Origin: Cytospora piceicola | Taxonomy: Eukaryota; Ascomycota; Sordariomycetes; Diaporthales; Cytosporaceae | Direction: 5' to 3' | Assembly: GCA_023375675.1 (NCBI GenBank) | Contig: JALQBC010000008.1 | Coordinates: 806,001 to 870,000, forward strand | DNA length: 64,000 bases | In this document: in pieces, positions 1-11,243 of the stretch | Position numbering within the stretch: position 1 is the stretch's first letter | Layout of the letters: every line of letters starts with the position of its first letter | Translations under genes and position numbers: made by a program | Notes under the pieces: generated by a model | Databases searched by the model: none | Told to the model about the DNA's origin: nothing | The model's input: only the letters and a program-made list of their open reading frames with translations

Positions 1-551
1 TCGGCGGACAAGATAACCGTACAGGAACTAAGGCAGGTTTGAGACAATACTTGGGCGCTGGGCCCTAGATTGGAGGGAGACCTGCACGGCCTCTCTGTTT
101 TGGTCACTGCAGCCGGTCAATAGCGCCTGATGCCATTGTCGATCCATGAAATTCCCCTCCAGCCGTCCCATGTCCTTGACTACACGCCGGGGTGAATCAC
201 AGAGGTTGGCCTCCCAGGCACTGACTGCCCAGACTTCACATATCTAATACCAGCCCTCAGCGTTTTCCCAGAGTAACTCAGTCTGCTTGGTCTCTTTGTG
301 GTTTGTGCTCTCTCAACTTCACCAAAACTTGTTGGTTTCTATTCTAGGTTCACTGCCTTCCTGAGTATCACAACTTGGCTGAGCTCTTCAGTGTTCCTCA
401 ACGTTCTGTTTCCCACCCCACTACCACCTTTCGTTCGCATCCATCTACCTTCGTTTGTTGTGTTTCCACATACATTCGCTCAAGTTGCCGTCGTTCCATT
501 TGTTTACTGTGTTCGTAACATACCTTTGCGCCGCTACACCCGTTACGCGTC
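1..551 (+). other. Upstream region and pyrimidine-rich leader of the GT2 gene
   Basis: No coding region is supported here. From about 290 to 550 the plus strand is rich in C and T with many TTC, TCT and CCA runs, typical of promoter-proximal and 5' UTR sequence in filamentous ascomycetes. An open stretch on the plus strand (298-660) overlaps the true first exon in another frame and has no recognisable protein features, so I treat it as leader. Confidence 0.5.
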
Positions 552-2800
552 ATGCGGTCCACCACGACACCACCCGCTGCTGTCAGCGCGAACCCTTTCG
601 AGGCTCGTGAATATGAAGCATCTCAAGGCTCTCGGCCGAGCACCATTGGTGACTCCTTAGAATCTTCAAGTGTAAGACAGTCGTTATCTGCAATTGGGTT
701 CCATGACTGATCATAACGACAGGGCGACTCTTCTGTTCTCCCCGCTGTCCCGGACGCGACTGTGCCTCCCCTGGGCGCCCGTGATCCTCACCAGGTTCCA
801 CGCCGTCCTGCTCGGTCGACAGATCTTGAGATCGTGTGTTTTACATCCCCGAACTTCTATGCAGACCATAGTACTAACGATTTCCAGACTCGTGCCCCGC
901 CCGTGTCTGCGGCAAACAACAATGGAGAGGTCACTAACGAGAAACCTGGAGACCCCTTCGACTCTGACCCGGAGTCACGCGTCGGCAGAGGTGTCGTGAC
1001 CGCGAAGGACAAGCAGGAAGCCGATAACTCCCAGCCAGCGACTACATCAGCAAAGACCAAGACCACGTCGCGTAACCCCTTCAAGCGCATGTACTACTCT
1101 ATGCGCCGGACCTACTGCCCCATCGAAGAAGAGCCCCTCGTGCTGCCATCCGCCCCCACAGACGCCGAAAAGTACTCATACCTGCATACCAACCGCGTCC
1201 CATTGTACATCTTCGGCCTCTTCTCCTTCCTCTCCCTCGCAGCAGGAATGTGGCTCTTCGCCCTGTGCGCGACACCCTTCTACTTTTACGGCGCCTTCGT
1301 CGGCTTCCTCAACATTTACCTCATGATCAGCTACTGGGTCGGCGTGGTCGGCAAGGACTGGGACTTTGAAGCTCACAAGGCACGCATCGAGCGCTTCCCC
1401 CTCAACGCCGAGACCGCGCCCACCGTAGACATCTACCTGCCAGTGTGCGCCGAGGAGCTCGAGATCCTCGACAACACGTGGAAGCACGTGACGGCGCTAG
1501 ACTGGCCAGCCGACAAGATCCGCGTGCACGTGCTCGACGACGGGGCCAAGGACACGGTGCGGCAGCTGGCGGAGCAGTACGGTTTCAACTATATGGTCCG
1601 TGACGACCGGCCGCGCCTCAAGAAGGCGGGAAACCTGCGGTGGGCGTTTTCGCGCACGGAGGGGGAATTCTTCGTCATCTATGATGCCGACTTCTGCCCG
1701 CGCCCGGACTTCCTGCGGGAGCTGATGGTGGAGCAGCTGGACGACGACAAGATCGCCATCGTGCAGAGCCCGCAATTCTTCCGCGTCACGGACGAGCAGA
1801 CCTGGGTCGAGCAGGGCGCCGGCGCGACGCAGGAGCTGTTCTACCGCGTCGTGCAGGTCAATCGGAACAAGTGGGGGGCGAGTATCTGCGTGGGGAGCAA
1901 CGCGCTGTATCGTCGGGCCGCTCTTGAGGAGGTCGGCGGGACGGCTGAGATTGGGTTCTCGGAGGATGTGCACACTGGGTAAGTCACAAGTCACAAAGGG
2001 GCAAAAGAGACTGGTATGGGTGATAAAGTCGGATGCTAATACTGGGCGTTGCAGATTCGGTGCTGTCGACAGAGGCTGGAAGGTCCGCTATGTTCCTCTC
2101 TGCTTGGCTACTGGCGTTTGCCCTCCCACTCCGCGGTCGTTCTTCTCGCAGCAGATGCGTTGGGCGCGTGGAAGTACTACACTTCTCACCAACGGACACT
2201 TCTGGGTATCCAACTTGACCTTTGTCCAGAAAATCTGTTACCTCTGTGGTAAGTACCTTTCCATTATGATACATACATACATGGAATAGAGTCTTGACAT
2301 AACATACTAACATGAACATACCAGGCTTCCTCTACTACTCGGCCGTCTCCCTCGGCATCTTCATCTCCCCCGTCCCAGGCATCCTCCTCCTGTGGTTCCG
2401 CCCGGAGTGGTTCAAGTACTACAACCTCGCCTTCGCCATCCCCTCCATCGTCTACGGGCTCGTCGTGTTCCGGTTCTGGGCCAAGGCCAAGTACACCATG
2501 AACGTCCAGCACGTCATGCTGATCCAATCTTACGCCTACCTCACCGCCATCAAGGACAGGCTCTTCGGCATCGAGCTGATGTGGGCGGCGTCCGGCGACG
2601 CCAAGGCCCACAAGAGCAACAAGTACCGCAACATGCGCATCCTCTGCTGGCTCTGGACCTTGATCTGCACGGGCGGCATGATCAGCGCCGTCGCTTGGAG
2701 GCTCACGCACGGCTTCGAGTGGTACAACCCCATCCCGCTCATCGTGCTCAACGTCTACAACCTTTATGTGGCTCATCGGTTCCTGCTCTGCAATTGGTGA
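552..2800 (+). CDS. Processive family 2 glycosyltransferase (cellulose-synthase-like / mixed-linkage-glucan-synthase-like membrane protein)
   Basis: Five exons: 552-671, 723-833, 888-1978, 2055-2248, 2325-2800, giving 663 aa; all introns are GT-AG and the joined frame is open to TGA. The intron 834-887 has TACTAAC shortly before its CAG. Two N-terminal membrane segments follow a disordered N-terminus of about 150 aa. The GT-A domain shows the processive-GT2 signatures: DD at about 294-295, DAD at 343-345, the acceptor-side ED at 436-437 and QQMRW (the QxxRW motif) at 473-477. About four more hydrophobic segments follow. GT2 enzymes of this layout polymerise UDP-sugars and extrude the glycan across the plasma membrane. 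Among fungal relatives it looks nearer the BcsA/CelA/Tft1 type (beta-glucan) than chitin or hyaluronan synthases, but that is inference. The ATG at 552 is the first in frame with the GT domain once the first two introns are removed. Confidence 0.88.
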
Positions 2801-3936
2801 TTGGATGATCTGTGTTTCGGTGGGGCGTTACACCACCACCACTACCGCGAGAATAATATGGGCAGGGTCTTACGACGGTATACATTGTTTTTGTTGTTGA
2901 TTTCTGTTTGAGACACCACGTCTTACGCTCACTCGTTGTCTCCTTCGATACATACACGTAACGGGGCGAGTTCTGCGGATTGACCCTCGCTGCATTTCTA
3001 ATAAACCATACCGGTTCTGCGTCTGTTTAGGCATTGCATCAAGAAATGAATAGGAGTTTCAACCTCCTGGGTGCATGGGTGGCATATACCTGATAGACTA
3101 ATATAAAAACCGGATTTCCGATTGATTCTTGTGTGTTTCAAAGTATGTAAAGAGTATCTAAAGTATGTTTTGAATTCAAACAGCTACCGCGAAATGATAT
3201 GATCTCCTAGGTACATGCTAGGTTCCTGGTGGGGTTTCAGTTGCAAACACAGCACTGAGTTCTCAGCACATGTTCCACCTCGAGACATTGGGAGAATTGT
3301 CCCTGACATTGCCGACCAGAAGTTTGCCCTTGAATCACGGGTTCAAGTCTTTATGCACCAGGCAAATGTGGGGCGATGTCTGTAATATACTTGCTTCAAG
3401 AGATACTTCTTTTAATAACAGTGGATATTAAGTGGCTGGCCAATGAGCACATAGCACTCTGCTTGATTGGGAAGGTCTGCACCCAGGGCCATTGTCTCAT
3501 ATCATGTATAGATGTGACGATTTCTGTTTGTCTTGGAAGACCCTTCTGCAAGGGCACAGTCAATTGCAATTGTTCCCTAATAAAATGCTGGGGTATAGCT
3601 CAGACACAGGAGATATATGTACCCTCAGGTGTGATGTATTAGGCGCCCTGGGCACATGCAAAGCCTTGGAGTTGGGGCTCATACATGTCTTCAGGGAGAA
3701 GAAGAAAGATAGTTGTCAGACAATGATTTATGATAAACGGCGCCATGAGCTCTAGCGTGAATCCTGTTTGGTGAGTCGAAATTTAGCATATAATGTCTGA
3801 AACTAATCATCCAGAGCCCGGCCTCTTCTTATCTTTTACAGAACGAAATACAAAAACATGATTAAAGATGCCCCCGTCTAGCATCGATCTCATGTATCTC
3901 TCGAGGCCTTGCCTACGGCCCCCCCCCCCACCATGC
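2801..3936. other. Intergenic, no gene supported
   Basis: 3' flank of the GT2 gene and the tail of a decayed transporter gene. The short open frames at 3376-3755 lack introns, motifs and codon bias. A run of ten C residues lies at about 3920-3929. Confidence 0.5.
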
Positions 3937-5501
3937 TCAACAGTCTGAGCCCCATGTTCCGAATCCTTTTTCCCGCGCATGCACCCGTTTCTCCCTTCTC
4001 TGCCACGGCGTCTCGGCGCCCCACCCGTTCTTCTTGACCGCTGTGACCGCAGACTTCTCCAGGAACAGCCAGTCCACGTCCTCGACTCCTCGAGGGCCAG
4101 ATCACCCATCTCCGGGTAGCAGAAGGGGACGAGCGGGACGGACGCAAGGTTCAGCGCCATGAAGATGAGGTTAGCCCCTCCAGGCCAGGCTGTGGATGGA
4201 GCAGGGCGGTACACAGCCAGCTGGACGAGACGCCCGCGGCGGTGGCACCTGGCGCGGCTCGCACGTGTAAGCGGCGGGACCTCGGGGGAGACGTAGGACC
4301 CAGGGCACGCAGTTCCCGGTTCGCCCCCGATGATCACCAGCACGTACGCGAAGGAGAAGGAGAAGAAATGGCGACCGCTGGGCCGCACGCGGCCGCCGCG
4401 GCGGGGCGGGGCGGGGCGGGCGTGCCTGGGCGGGTCTCCTGGGGGGCTGAGCAGGGCGGCGATGAGCATCGTCGAGGTGCCGAGCCCGAGGGAGCCCTCC
4501 CCCCCGCCCCAACATCTTGGGGACCCCGGCGGCCGTACCGGTCCGGGAGGAAGGTCGGGAGGATGGCGCCGACGGATAACATGGCGTGGACGGCGCCGCC
4601 CAGCGGGAACGAGAGGCCCGCGGGACAGCCCGACGTTGAGATGCAGGGCGGTGGTGATGTAGTAGACGACCAGTCTGAATCCCGCCCAGCTGGTTCATGG
4701 CCTGGCATCCCCCACGCGAGCAGGACGCGCCGGCCTGGTCCGGACCTCGTCCCACCCGAGGAGCCAGGACCAGCGGTACCCGCCGTGCTCGCGCTCGACC
4801 CGCGGCCGCCTCGGAGATACCGTCCTGCTCCCTCGCGATTCCTGGCATCCGAGGGTGGCCGGTCGTAGACTCTGCACAGCACCGCCAGCGCCTCCGCGTC
4901 TTTGCCGTGGGCGTAGAGGTACGAGGTGACCTGGACAGCTCAAGGACCATGAAGATGACGACCTTTGGAGTAAGTCATTGTTGGTGGGCTGCCATCGAAT
5001 ATAGAGGGAGGGAGACCCGCGTACAGATGCAAAGACCATCTGAAACGCGATAGGCAGTCTCCAAGCGATCGAGCCGCCGACGAAGTTCATCCCGTAGTCG
5101 AACCAGTATGCGACCTTGATGCCGACACCGAAGAAAAACCCTAACAAGGCTCTGTTAGGTGGCTTCCGTCGCTAATGAGCAATCTGCCCGCCACCTACCA
5201 AGGTTGTAAAATGCCGACGATGATGTCTTCGAGGCTGGCGTTAGGGTGGCTGAATGTCTCCATCAATCCTCATTCCCTATGATCCCACCGAACACGCCCT
5301 GGTCATAGCCGAAGAATACGAATGCCTAGGCCCCGACCAGTACCTGTGCATGAACCTCGCAAGGACGCCATTCCTCTCGAGGAGCTTCCAAGAGAGGGCC
5401 GGCCGGCCGGCGTGGCTTTGGAGGTCTGTATAAGAAAGCGCGTGTCCTGCCGCCTTGGAGACGAGCAATAGGGGGGCGCCTGAGTACATACGATCTGGCA
5501 T
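3937..5501 (-). pseudogene. MFS monosaccharide transporter pseudogene
   Basis: Reading the minus strand and changing frame several times recovers pieces of a sugar-porter family protein in correct order. They are an N-terminal AFVFFGYDQGVFGGIIGNED block (about 5340-5255), LEDIIVGIL (about 5225), a block LGFFFGVGIKVAYWFDYGMN followed by SIAWRLPIAFQMVFA (5147-5035), ESPR-like VLELSRSPR (about 4950), YAHGKDAEALAVLCRVYDRPP, a loop with HYITTALHLNVGLS, the distal EPGT/SPEVPPL region, NLIFMALNLASVPLVPFCYPE (about 4175-4110) and a hydrophilic tail ending near 3937. Two probable introns keep GT and AG ends (about 5205-5157 and 5030-4969). At least four frameshifts and an in-frame TAG just before AFVFFGYDQG prevent translation. 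The damage is mainly indels in GC-rich DNA, unlike the RIP-type transitions of the retrotransposon. A sequencing error cannot explain so many lesions. Confidence 0.8.
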
Positions 5502-6725
5502 GCAATAGCGACGGCAGCACGCAGTTTGAAGCCGCGGCCGACAAGTTGGCTTGGATCATGATAGGCTAAGGGCTTTCGGGGTCCTAGATGAATGTCACTT
5601 GGCTGGTAATCCAGTCACTGTCCGTGAGGTACGGTACCTGTGAGGCGTGGAGGGAGCACTTGAGTCTCGCGAAAAGTAGGGCCTTGGTTACTCAGGTTTG
5701 CAATAAGCGGTCGGGCTAATTTGATACCACACGAGCACACAGGCTTTTCTCATTAGGACGAGCCGCTTGGTAGGCTTATTAGAGCGAAGGAGCACAACGG
5801 TCTGCGTTTGACTGGAGCGCATCGTCCCACAATAGGAGGGAGGAGGGAGGAGGGGAATGGAGAACAGGAACGGTCATATCGGCAGTGGGCCCGGATGTCA
5901 CCACATATCGTGAATAGCCCCACAAAATACCCCAGAGCTTGGTTGGGGACTCTGGGGGATGGATGCACAATGCATACATGTGCTTTTGTAAACGTGAGAC
6001 GCCGGGGTCCCATCTCGGGGGGAGACTATTTCTATAGATTAATTGTCCACTGGCTGGCTGATGGGTAGGTTTGAATGCTGGCCGCGGAAACTTGCGCGCC
6101 GGAGGCCCTGGTGTGTCACGTCTCTCTATTGAGCCGTTCAACAGTATGAGACTGTTCTTCTCTGACGACTGGCTCCCGAACTACAGGTAGGTCATGCATA
6201 AGTATTCTTGTCCACCGAGACTATCGAATCCAATAACCCGGGGCCCCGGGGCCCCCCCCCACGTTGCCAAAGCTAAGGACGGAGCATGGAATAGATCAGG
6301 CTCCCAGCCTGCAGTATATGCATATGCATAGTAGTTGGAGTTGTACAAGACGCCAAAGAAGCCATTTTGGGGTTCTGTTTGATGCCTGATGATGGCGTGG
6401 CCGATGCACGTTTACCAGGTTTACCTGGCCTATATATAGGGAGCCCTTTCCTCCCTCTTAATATTTAGATTCTATAACCTTTAATATATCTAATTATTGT
6501 CCATTATAGTCACTACAGTTCCTTATCGTATCCACTTAACACTCTGCACCTACTTTGGCAACATTGATAAACCGCTAGCTAGAATAGTAAAGCGGCCGTC
6601 AACTCGAATTCGCAGGTTGCGTCAACTGGTGGTGCTCATCTGGGCAGAAATCAATTATAAACACATCACTATTTCTTTGATCCACTCGTCGAATTCATCT
6701 ACAAAAACGAGACAAGGAAGAAGAT
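5502..6725. other. Intergenic, promoter side of the membrane-protein gene
   Basis: No gene supported. Purine-rich GGAGG repeats lie at about 5836-5862. A GC-only palindromic block of alternating GGGG and CCCC ending in a C run lies at about 6238-6260. From about 6455 to 6700 the base composition becomes AT-rich, consistent with the promoter and leader of the gene starting at 6726. Confidence 0.5.
6431..6438 (+). promoter_or_regulatory. Possible TATA box
   Basis: TATATATA preceded by GGCC and followed by GGGAGCCC lies 288 bp upstream of the ATG at 6726. It is the only strong TATA-like string in this intergenic region. The distance implies a leader of about 250 nt. No transcription start can be seen directly. 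Confidence 0.3.
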
Positions 6726-7938
6726 ATGGACCCTCCCTGGAGAATTACGACAATCAACCTTGCAATGGATCACTTCCTATCCGCCTCTATGTACACATTT
6801 TTTGAGAAAACCTTGACACTAGTTGGTTACCCCGTCTCGTTCTTCATTAGTTATGTCTATCTCTTACGAAGATACGGCGTGCCTGGCCCTGTCCTGTACT
6901 CTTTCGGAAACGCAAAAATTTGGAATATGCAAAGACGGTTTTTGATGACGAGGGAGCATGATGTGGCCGAGAAGCTGCGAAAAATGCTCCAAGAGGAGAG
7001 CAACATACTGTCTGTAGCTGTACGTACGCCTATTGTCCGCCTCTCTCTACGTCTTCCAAGGCTCCTTGAGGTCAGGATAAACATCGACACCGAATTAACC
7101 TGGTATTAAATCAATGATACAACAGGCCGCCATCGTGGCTCAGATTGCAATAACAGCCCTCTCCCTCGACGGACTTAGCCAAGTACACTGGGTTTCCAGA
7201 GCTGCCTTCACCCTGAGTCTTGTGGCATCACTCAGCTGTGTCTATTATGCGTGCAATCAATACCAGAATCTCGGCCGTCTAACGTCACCTGAGGATCTGG
7301 ACAGATGGGTCAAGACACATGGCACAACATTGGCTGAGTCATTACTGGGTGAAAGCTTACGTGCTTTAATAGCGAAGAGATCACGTTTCTTACCATCAGC
7401 CGCCTTGGTGATAACATTGGCAGCCCCTGGCAACTTGCTCTCGACTTCTGTCTTCTCGTTCCTGATAGGGTATGGGGTTTACTTAGGGCAAGTTTGGACT
7501 CAGGGATTGGACTCGTCAGCATCTCTTTCTGAGTCTCATGCTGTTTTCATTACCTACGTGGCTGTATTGTCAGTCTGCATCTTTATATATGTATTGTCAC
7601 TCAATGTACAGGGGGAAAGGGACTCTAACTACCGATACGTCTCAACATTGTCGGAATGGGCCGACATGGATGAGCAGGAAGAACAGGCCCTTGAGCAGGA
7701 AGAACAGGCCCTTGCTAGAGATGCTTTGGGATTGGAAAGAACGCGACAGGTGGAAACGGTTCATTCGAATGAGGTCGCCGACATGGGTATCTCAGAGGCT
7801 TTCCAGGAAGCTGCGAGACTGCACCAACAGATGGCGGCGGTGGACCAGCGACTCGCGGAACTACTTGAGGAGTCTTCTCGACGAGGCCCAGGAAGCGGGA
7901 CGCAAGAGGCCCCAAATAACCCGACGAGCGAGGGGTGA
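6726..7938 (+). CDS. Hypothetical multi-pass membrane protein with acidic coiled C-terminus
   Basis: Two exons, 6726-7019 and 7126-7938, joined in phase 0 by a 106-bp intron (GTACGT to ACAG), give 368 aa. I do not recognise the family. A hydrophobic segment lies near residues 30-50, a pair between about 100 and 150, a long one at about 185-222 and a clear one at about 237-257. The last 110 residues are hydrophilic and Glu/Gln-rich with likely coiled-coil character, and contain a tandem EQEEQAL duplication (residues 281-294). A second in-frame ATG at 6765 is an alternative start. The intact frame across the splice, membrane topology and an AT-rich promoter support a real gene. The topology (membrane helices plus a cytosolic coil) would fit an organelle or vacuolar membrane protein, but no function can be assigned. 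Confidence 0.65.
7672..7713 (+). repeat. Perfect 21-bp tandem duplication inside the coding region
   Basis: Two identical copies of a 21-bp unit (7672-7692 and 7693-7713) each encode EQEEQAL. The unit length is a multiple of three, so the frame is preserved. Perfect identity suggests a recent slippage or duplication that lengthened the acidic coil. Confidence 0.9.
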
Positions 7939-8768
7939 AGTGAACTAAGTTTCGAGATGCAACTCTTGTCAAGTCGGTTGGCTACCGCCTGACAGGCAGA
8001 CACTGGGGACTAATGATGGTGATGGCTGGGACAGCACCAGTAGCAGAAGGTTTCCAGTGGAAAGTGGACGTGTCCTGAGTTTTCTATGGAGAAAGGTTGT
8101 GTGGTTGGGCTATTGAATGTCACCGAGATGTCGAAGACTGCTATGCTACTTTTGCAGGTCACTGCATAGGCAATTTCACTCTAATGTATCCAGTATGTAC
8201 TTATAGTAATGTAACTTCTTCCTTCTCGAAGCGGAGCGGTTGTTAAGGAAACCCTAAATCCTGTAGACCGGTGCTCAAATCAGCACGAACCAGTGACGCT
8301 AAAGGTGCCCGAGATGGACAATAGCCGCCTTGGTTACCCCTTGAAGGGCAACGAGATTCTCCGGGATACCAGAGGTATAGTTCTCCAAAACAATTCCGTG
8401 GATTCTTATGACCCACATCAGAGCCTCATGCTAAATATACACCGTCGCTATGGTTTTTGTCTCACAAGGAAAGGCACGCCACTGTTCTAATCTACCAACA
8501 GGCGCAACGCACCACTAGATGGCTCCAAACGTTGAGCCAAAATCTTGCCAAATACCCCGAATCCAGACAAGCGACGTATGGAGCATAAGAAAGGTCCTCA
8601 TAGTCTATGGAGGACCAATCCATTGCCAGTACTCGACTACACTATATACCGATGTGTAGGTTATGTGATGAGTATTGGTGGCCCGTCCACTTCCGTGTAC
8701 AAATATTTTGAAACGTGGATGAGGCAGCATCTGGTCGGTACTTACTGCCATTCATGATATCGCTAATG
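7939..8768. other. Convergent intergenic region
   Basis: Lies between the 3' ends of the membrane-protein gene (+) and the Zn2Cys6 regulator (-). Small open frames at 8293-8490 and 8545-8757 have no supporting features. Nothing else seen. Confidence 0.5.
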
Positions 8769-11243
8769 TCAAGCAGCAGCATTATCCGTATGAGCTACGG
8801 TGTCAGTCCCCGCTGTGGCCGACGGGGCCGTCATATTCAGGGGGAAGAAGTTGTACAGATCCGTAGTCATCACGTCGTAGTGGAAGTGAGACAGGGGGTC
8901 CAGCCCCTCGCCACCGCCAGGCGCAAACGCGCCCGGGTCGCCCGGCAGGCTCGGCATCGCCAACGGGGGGCCGGTGGCGTCGGCCCCCAGGGAGCCCGGC
9001 TGGTCGCTGAAGAATATCAACTGGTTCGCCGACGACAGGGGTCCATTGAGCGAGGGGAACTGGATGTTGGCGTGCGACTGGATGTGTTCCTGGCCCAGGA
9101 AGGATACCGGGGACGGGAGGGTCGGGTTTGTGTTCGTCTGGGGCATCTCGTCCGCGAAGGGAGACGGGCCGTTTGTCGTCGCTAGATCGGCGTTCTTGCC
9201 CTTGGCGATGGTCTCCTCGACCACGCGGAGGATTTTCTTCAGAGAGTTACGAGCATTCGTGACTGGCTCGTCGTCGACCATGAGATCGAGACACTGGATG
9301 GCCATCTGCACATACTCGACGTTGTATGGATATTTTGATGGATGCCGCAGAGTGTCGAAGAAGAGAACGGCACAGCTCGACTCGAGGAAGAAGCCATGGT
9401 ATCGCGACGACTGCGTGTATGGGTCAGACTTGTTGATGAGGATGTTGGGAAATTATATGACCTACCCTGGAATTCTCGTGTTTCTGAAGTTGGGAATAGC
9501 AATACATTATACAGTCCTGGGCGGTGTTGGTGGCATCTGAATTGAAAGTTAACAACCGCTGTCGTATGGAGACGATTGACGGCCCATAGGTATATGTCTT
9601 GGCTACCTCACACAACGCCAATTGCCAATTGGGGGGGGGGGGGTCAAATCACTTACGCCGACAAGCCTGCCGTAACCACATCGCGCTCTGACACTCTGGA
9701 CTTGATGCTAATGCATAGTCTGCGACCAGGAATGGTCGGAAGTTCAGAAGTATAGTATGATAGTAGACTACATCGATTAATCAGTCCCAGCTCTTAGACC
9801 AAGGACGTTAGGGTACTCACGGTTATGCAATTGCAACGAGGCGGGCCCTGAGACCGCGGGAACACCACCGTTTTCGAAACCAGCAGAGCCGATGCCGTGG
9901 GCGGCTGCGAAGTCTCGAAGCTGCGCGTGGATATCCTCTGCTGCCATGTAGAGCTGTCTCAGGGAGTTGTATCGCTGCGAGTAAATGACCTTGACGCACA
10001 TCTCGCCGATATAAGCGAGACGGCTGAGACTGACGATGAAGGGCTGGTTCTCGGGGAACGGCGAAGAGATGTCGGACATCTTCATCGAGCTCTCCCTTCC
10101 AAGAGTGAGGGCATGCCACGTCTCGAAGTAGTACAAGCACCATAGAGTTATACGAAACTTTTCAGTATCTTCGGAACGAGCCATGGAATTGGCAGCCTCC
10201 CGATGGAGGCCAAGCGCAAAGGCCTTGCGGCATGCGGTGCCAAGGTTGAGATATGTCAAGTTCGGTCTTCCCATGTGGCAATTATACTCTGCCTGTAAGA
10301 GAGAGAACTGTATCATCTGCAGGCTGACAGTATCGTCGAAAAGTACGGCTTCGTACTTGGCCCTGGCGAGAAGTATCTCTGCAACATTCGTATGTGATGT
10401 ACCAAGAGCACCCAGAGCGAGGATAGCCAGGGTCAGCGCTTTGGCCTGGGAAGGCCTGGTCTCCTCGCTGCTGTAGAGGTTTTGCAGCATCTTGTCCAGC
10501 TCCGCATCCGAAAAGAATGAAAGTATGTGAGCGGACCACGACTTGAACATTTTCATGAATATTTTGGCTTGTTCCATACACACCAGTGGCAGAATAGTGT
10601 TTGACGGTGGTTTGAACAAGGGAGTTGCATCTACCCTTGACGCTGTGCCGAAGAAGAAGCTCCTCTGGAGAAAGAGGTCCAAGCCTGGGCCGCCCTCCTG
10701 GACTTCATGGTCCTGGTGGCCATGGGGACCAGTGGACGAGAGAATACCCCGATGGACTTGTTGGAGGAAAGCGAACTGTGCTGTTCGACCGGATTAGTAT
10801 TATTTTTTTGGGGGGGGTGGGGGGTGGGACTCTGGAGCAGATATATACATACAGGCTGGCCCATAGAACAAACGAGGGTTCTCAGCCGACTCAAGGTCCT
10901 CATGAGCTGCGGCGATACCCTGATATATGGCCGAGTCAGATTTCGGGCCATCGCCATGAGGCAACGGTCCCATGAAGCCTACTGGGGAGATGGCGGCAGT
11001 GTCTGCTGTGGGGAATGGGTGCGGCGTTGGTGGTTGTTGTACTGGCCTGTTGGGCACATCAGGGGTCGACGCTGGCTCGGAAGCCCTTGCAGCTACCCTC
11101 TGTGATCCGCTTTTCCTTACGCGTGTCCGGAGACGATAGACACAGTCGGAAGGGTTCCTCTCACAACGGTTGCAAGGCGATTGGCCATTGCACCGCACCT
11201 TCCGCCTCCGACACGGCTCACATGCCTTGGGGTTCTTCTCCAT
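8769..11243 (-). CDS. Zn2Cys6 fungal transcription factor
   Basis: Five exons on the minus strand: 11243-10853, 10780-9821, 9767-9657, 9536-9466, 9410-8769; total 724 aa with every junction GT-AG and phase-consistent. Residues near the N-terminus form the C6 zinc cluster CEPCRRRKVRC, NGQSP, C, NR, C, ERNPSD, C, which binds two zincs and usually recognises CGG triplets. The middle (LAILALGALGTSHTNVAEIL through GTACRKAFALGLHREA to LWCLYYFETWHALTLGR) matches the architecture of the fungal-specific transcription factor domain. The later exons restore LLNFRPFLVADYAL and the C-terminal helices. The last 150 aa are Pro/Gly/Ser-rich, a likely activation region. It is divergently transcribed from a PDR-type ABC transporter with 1.13 kb between start codons, so it is a candidate pathway-specific regulator of that pump (inference). 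Confidence 0.92.
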
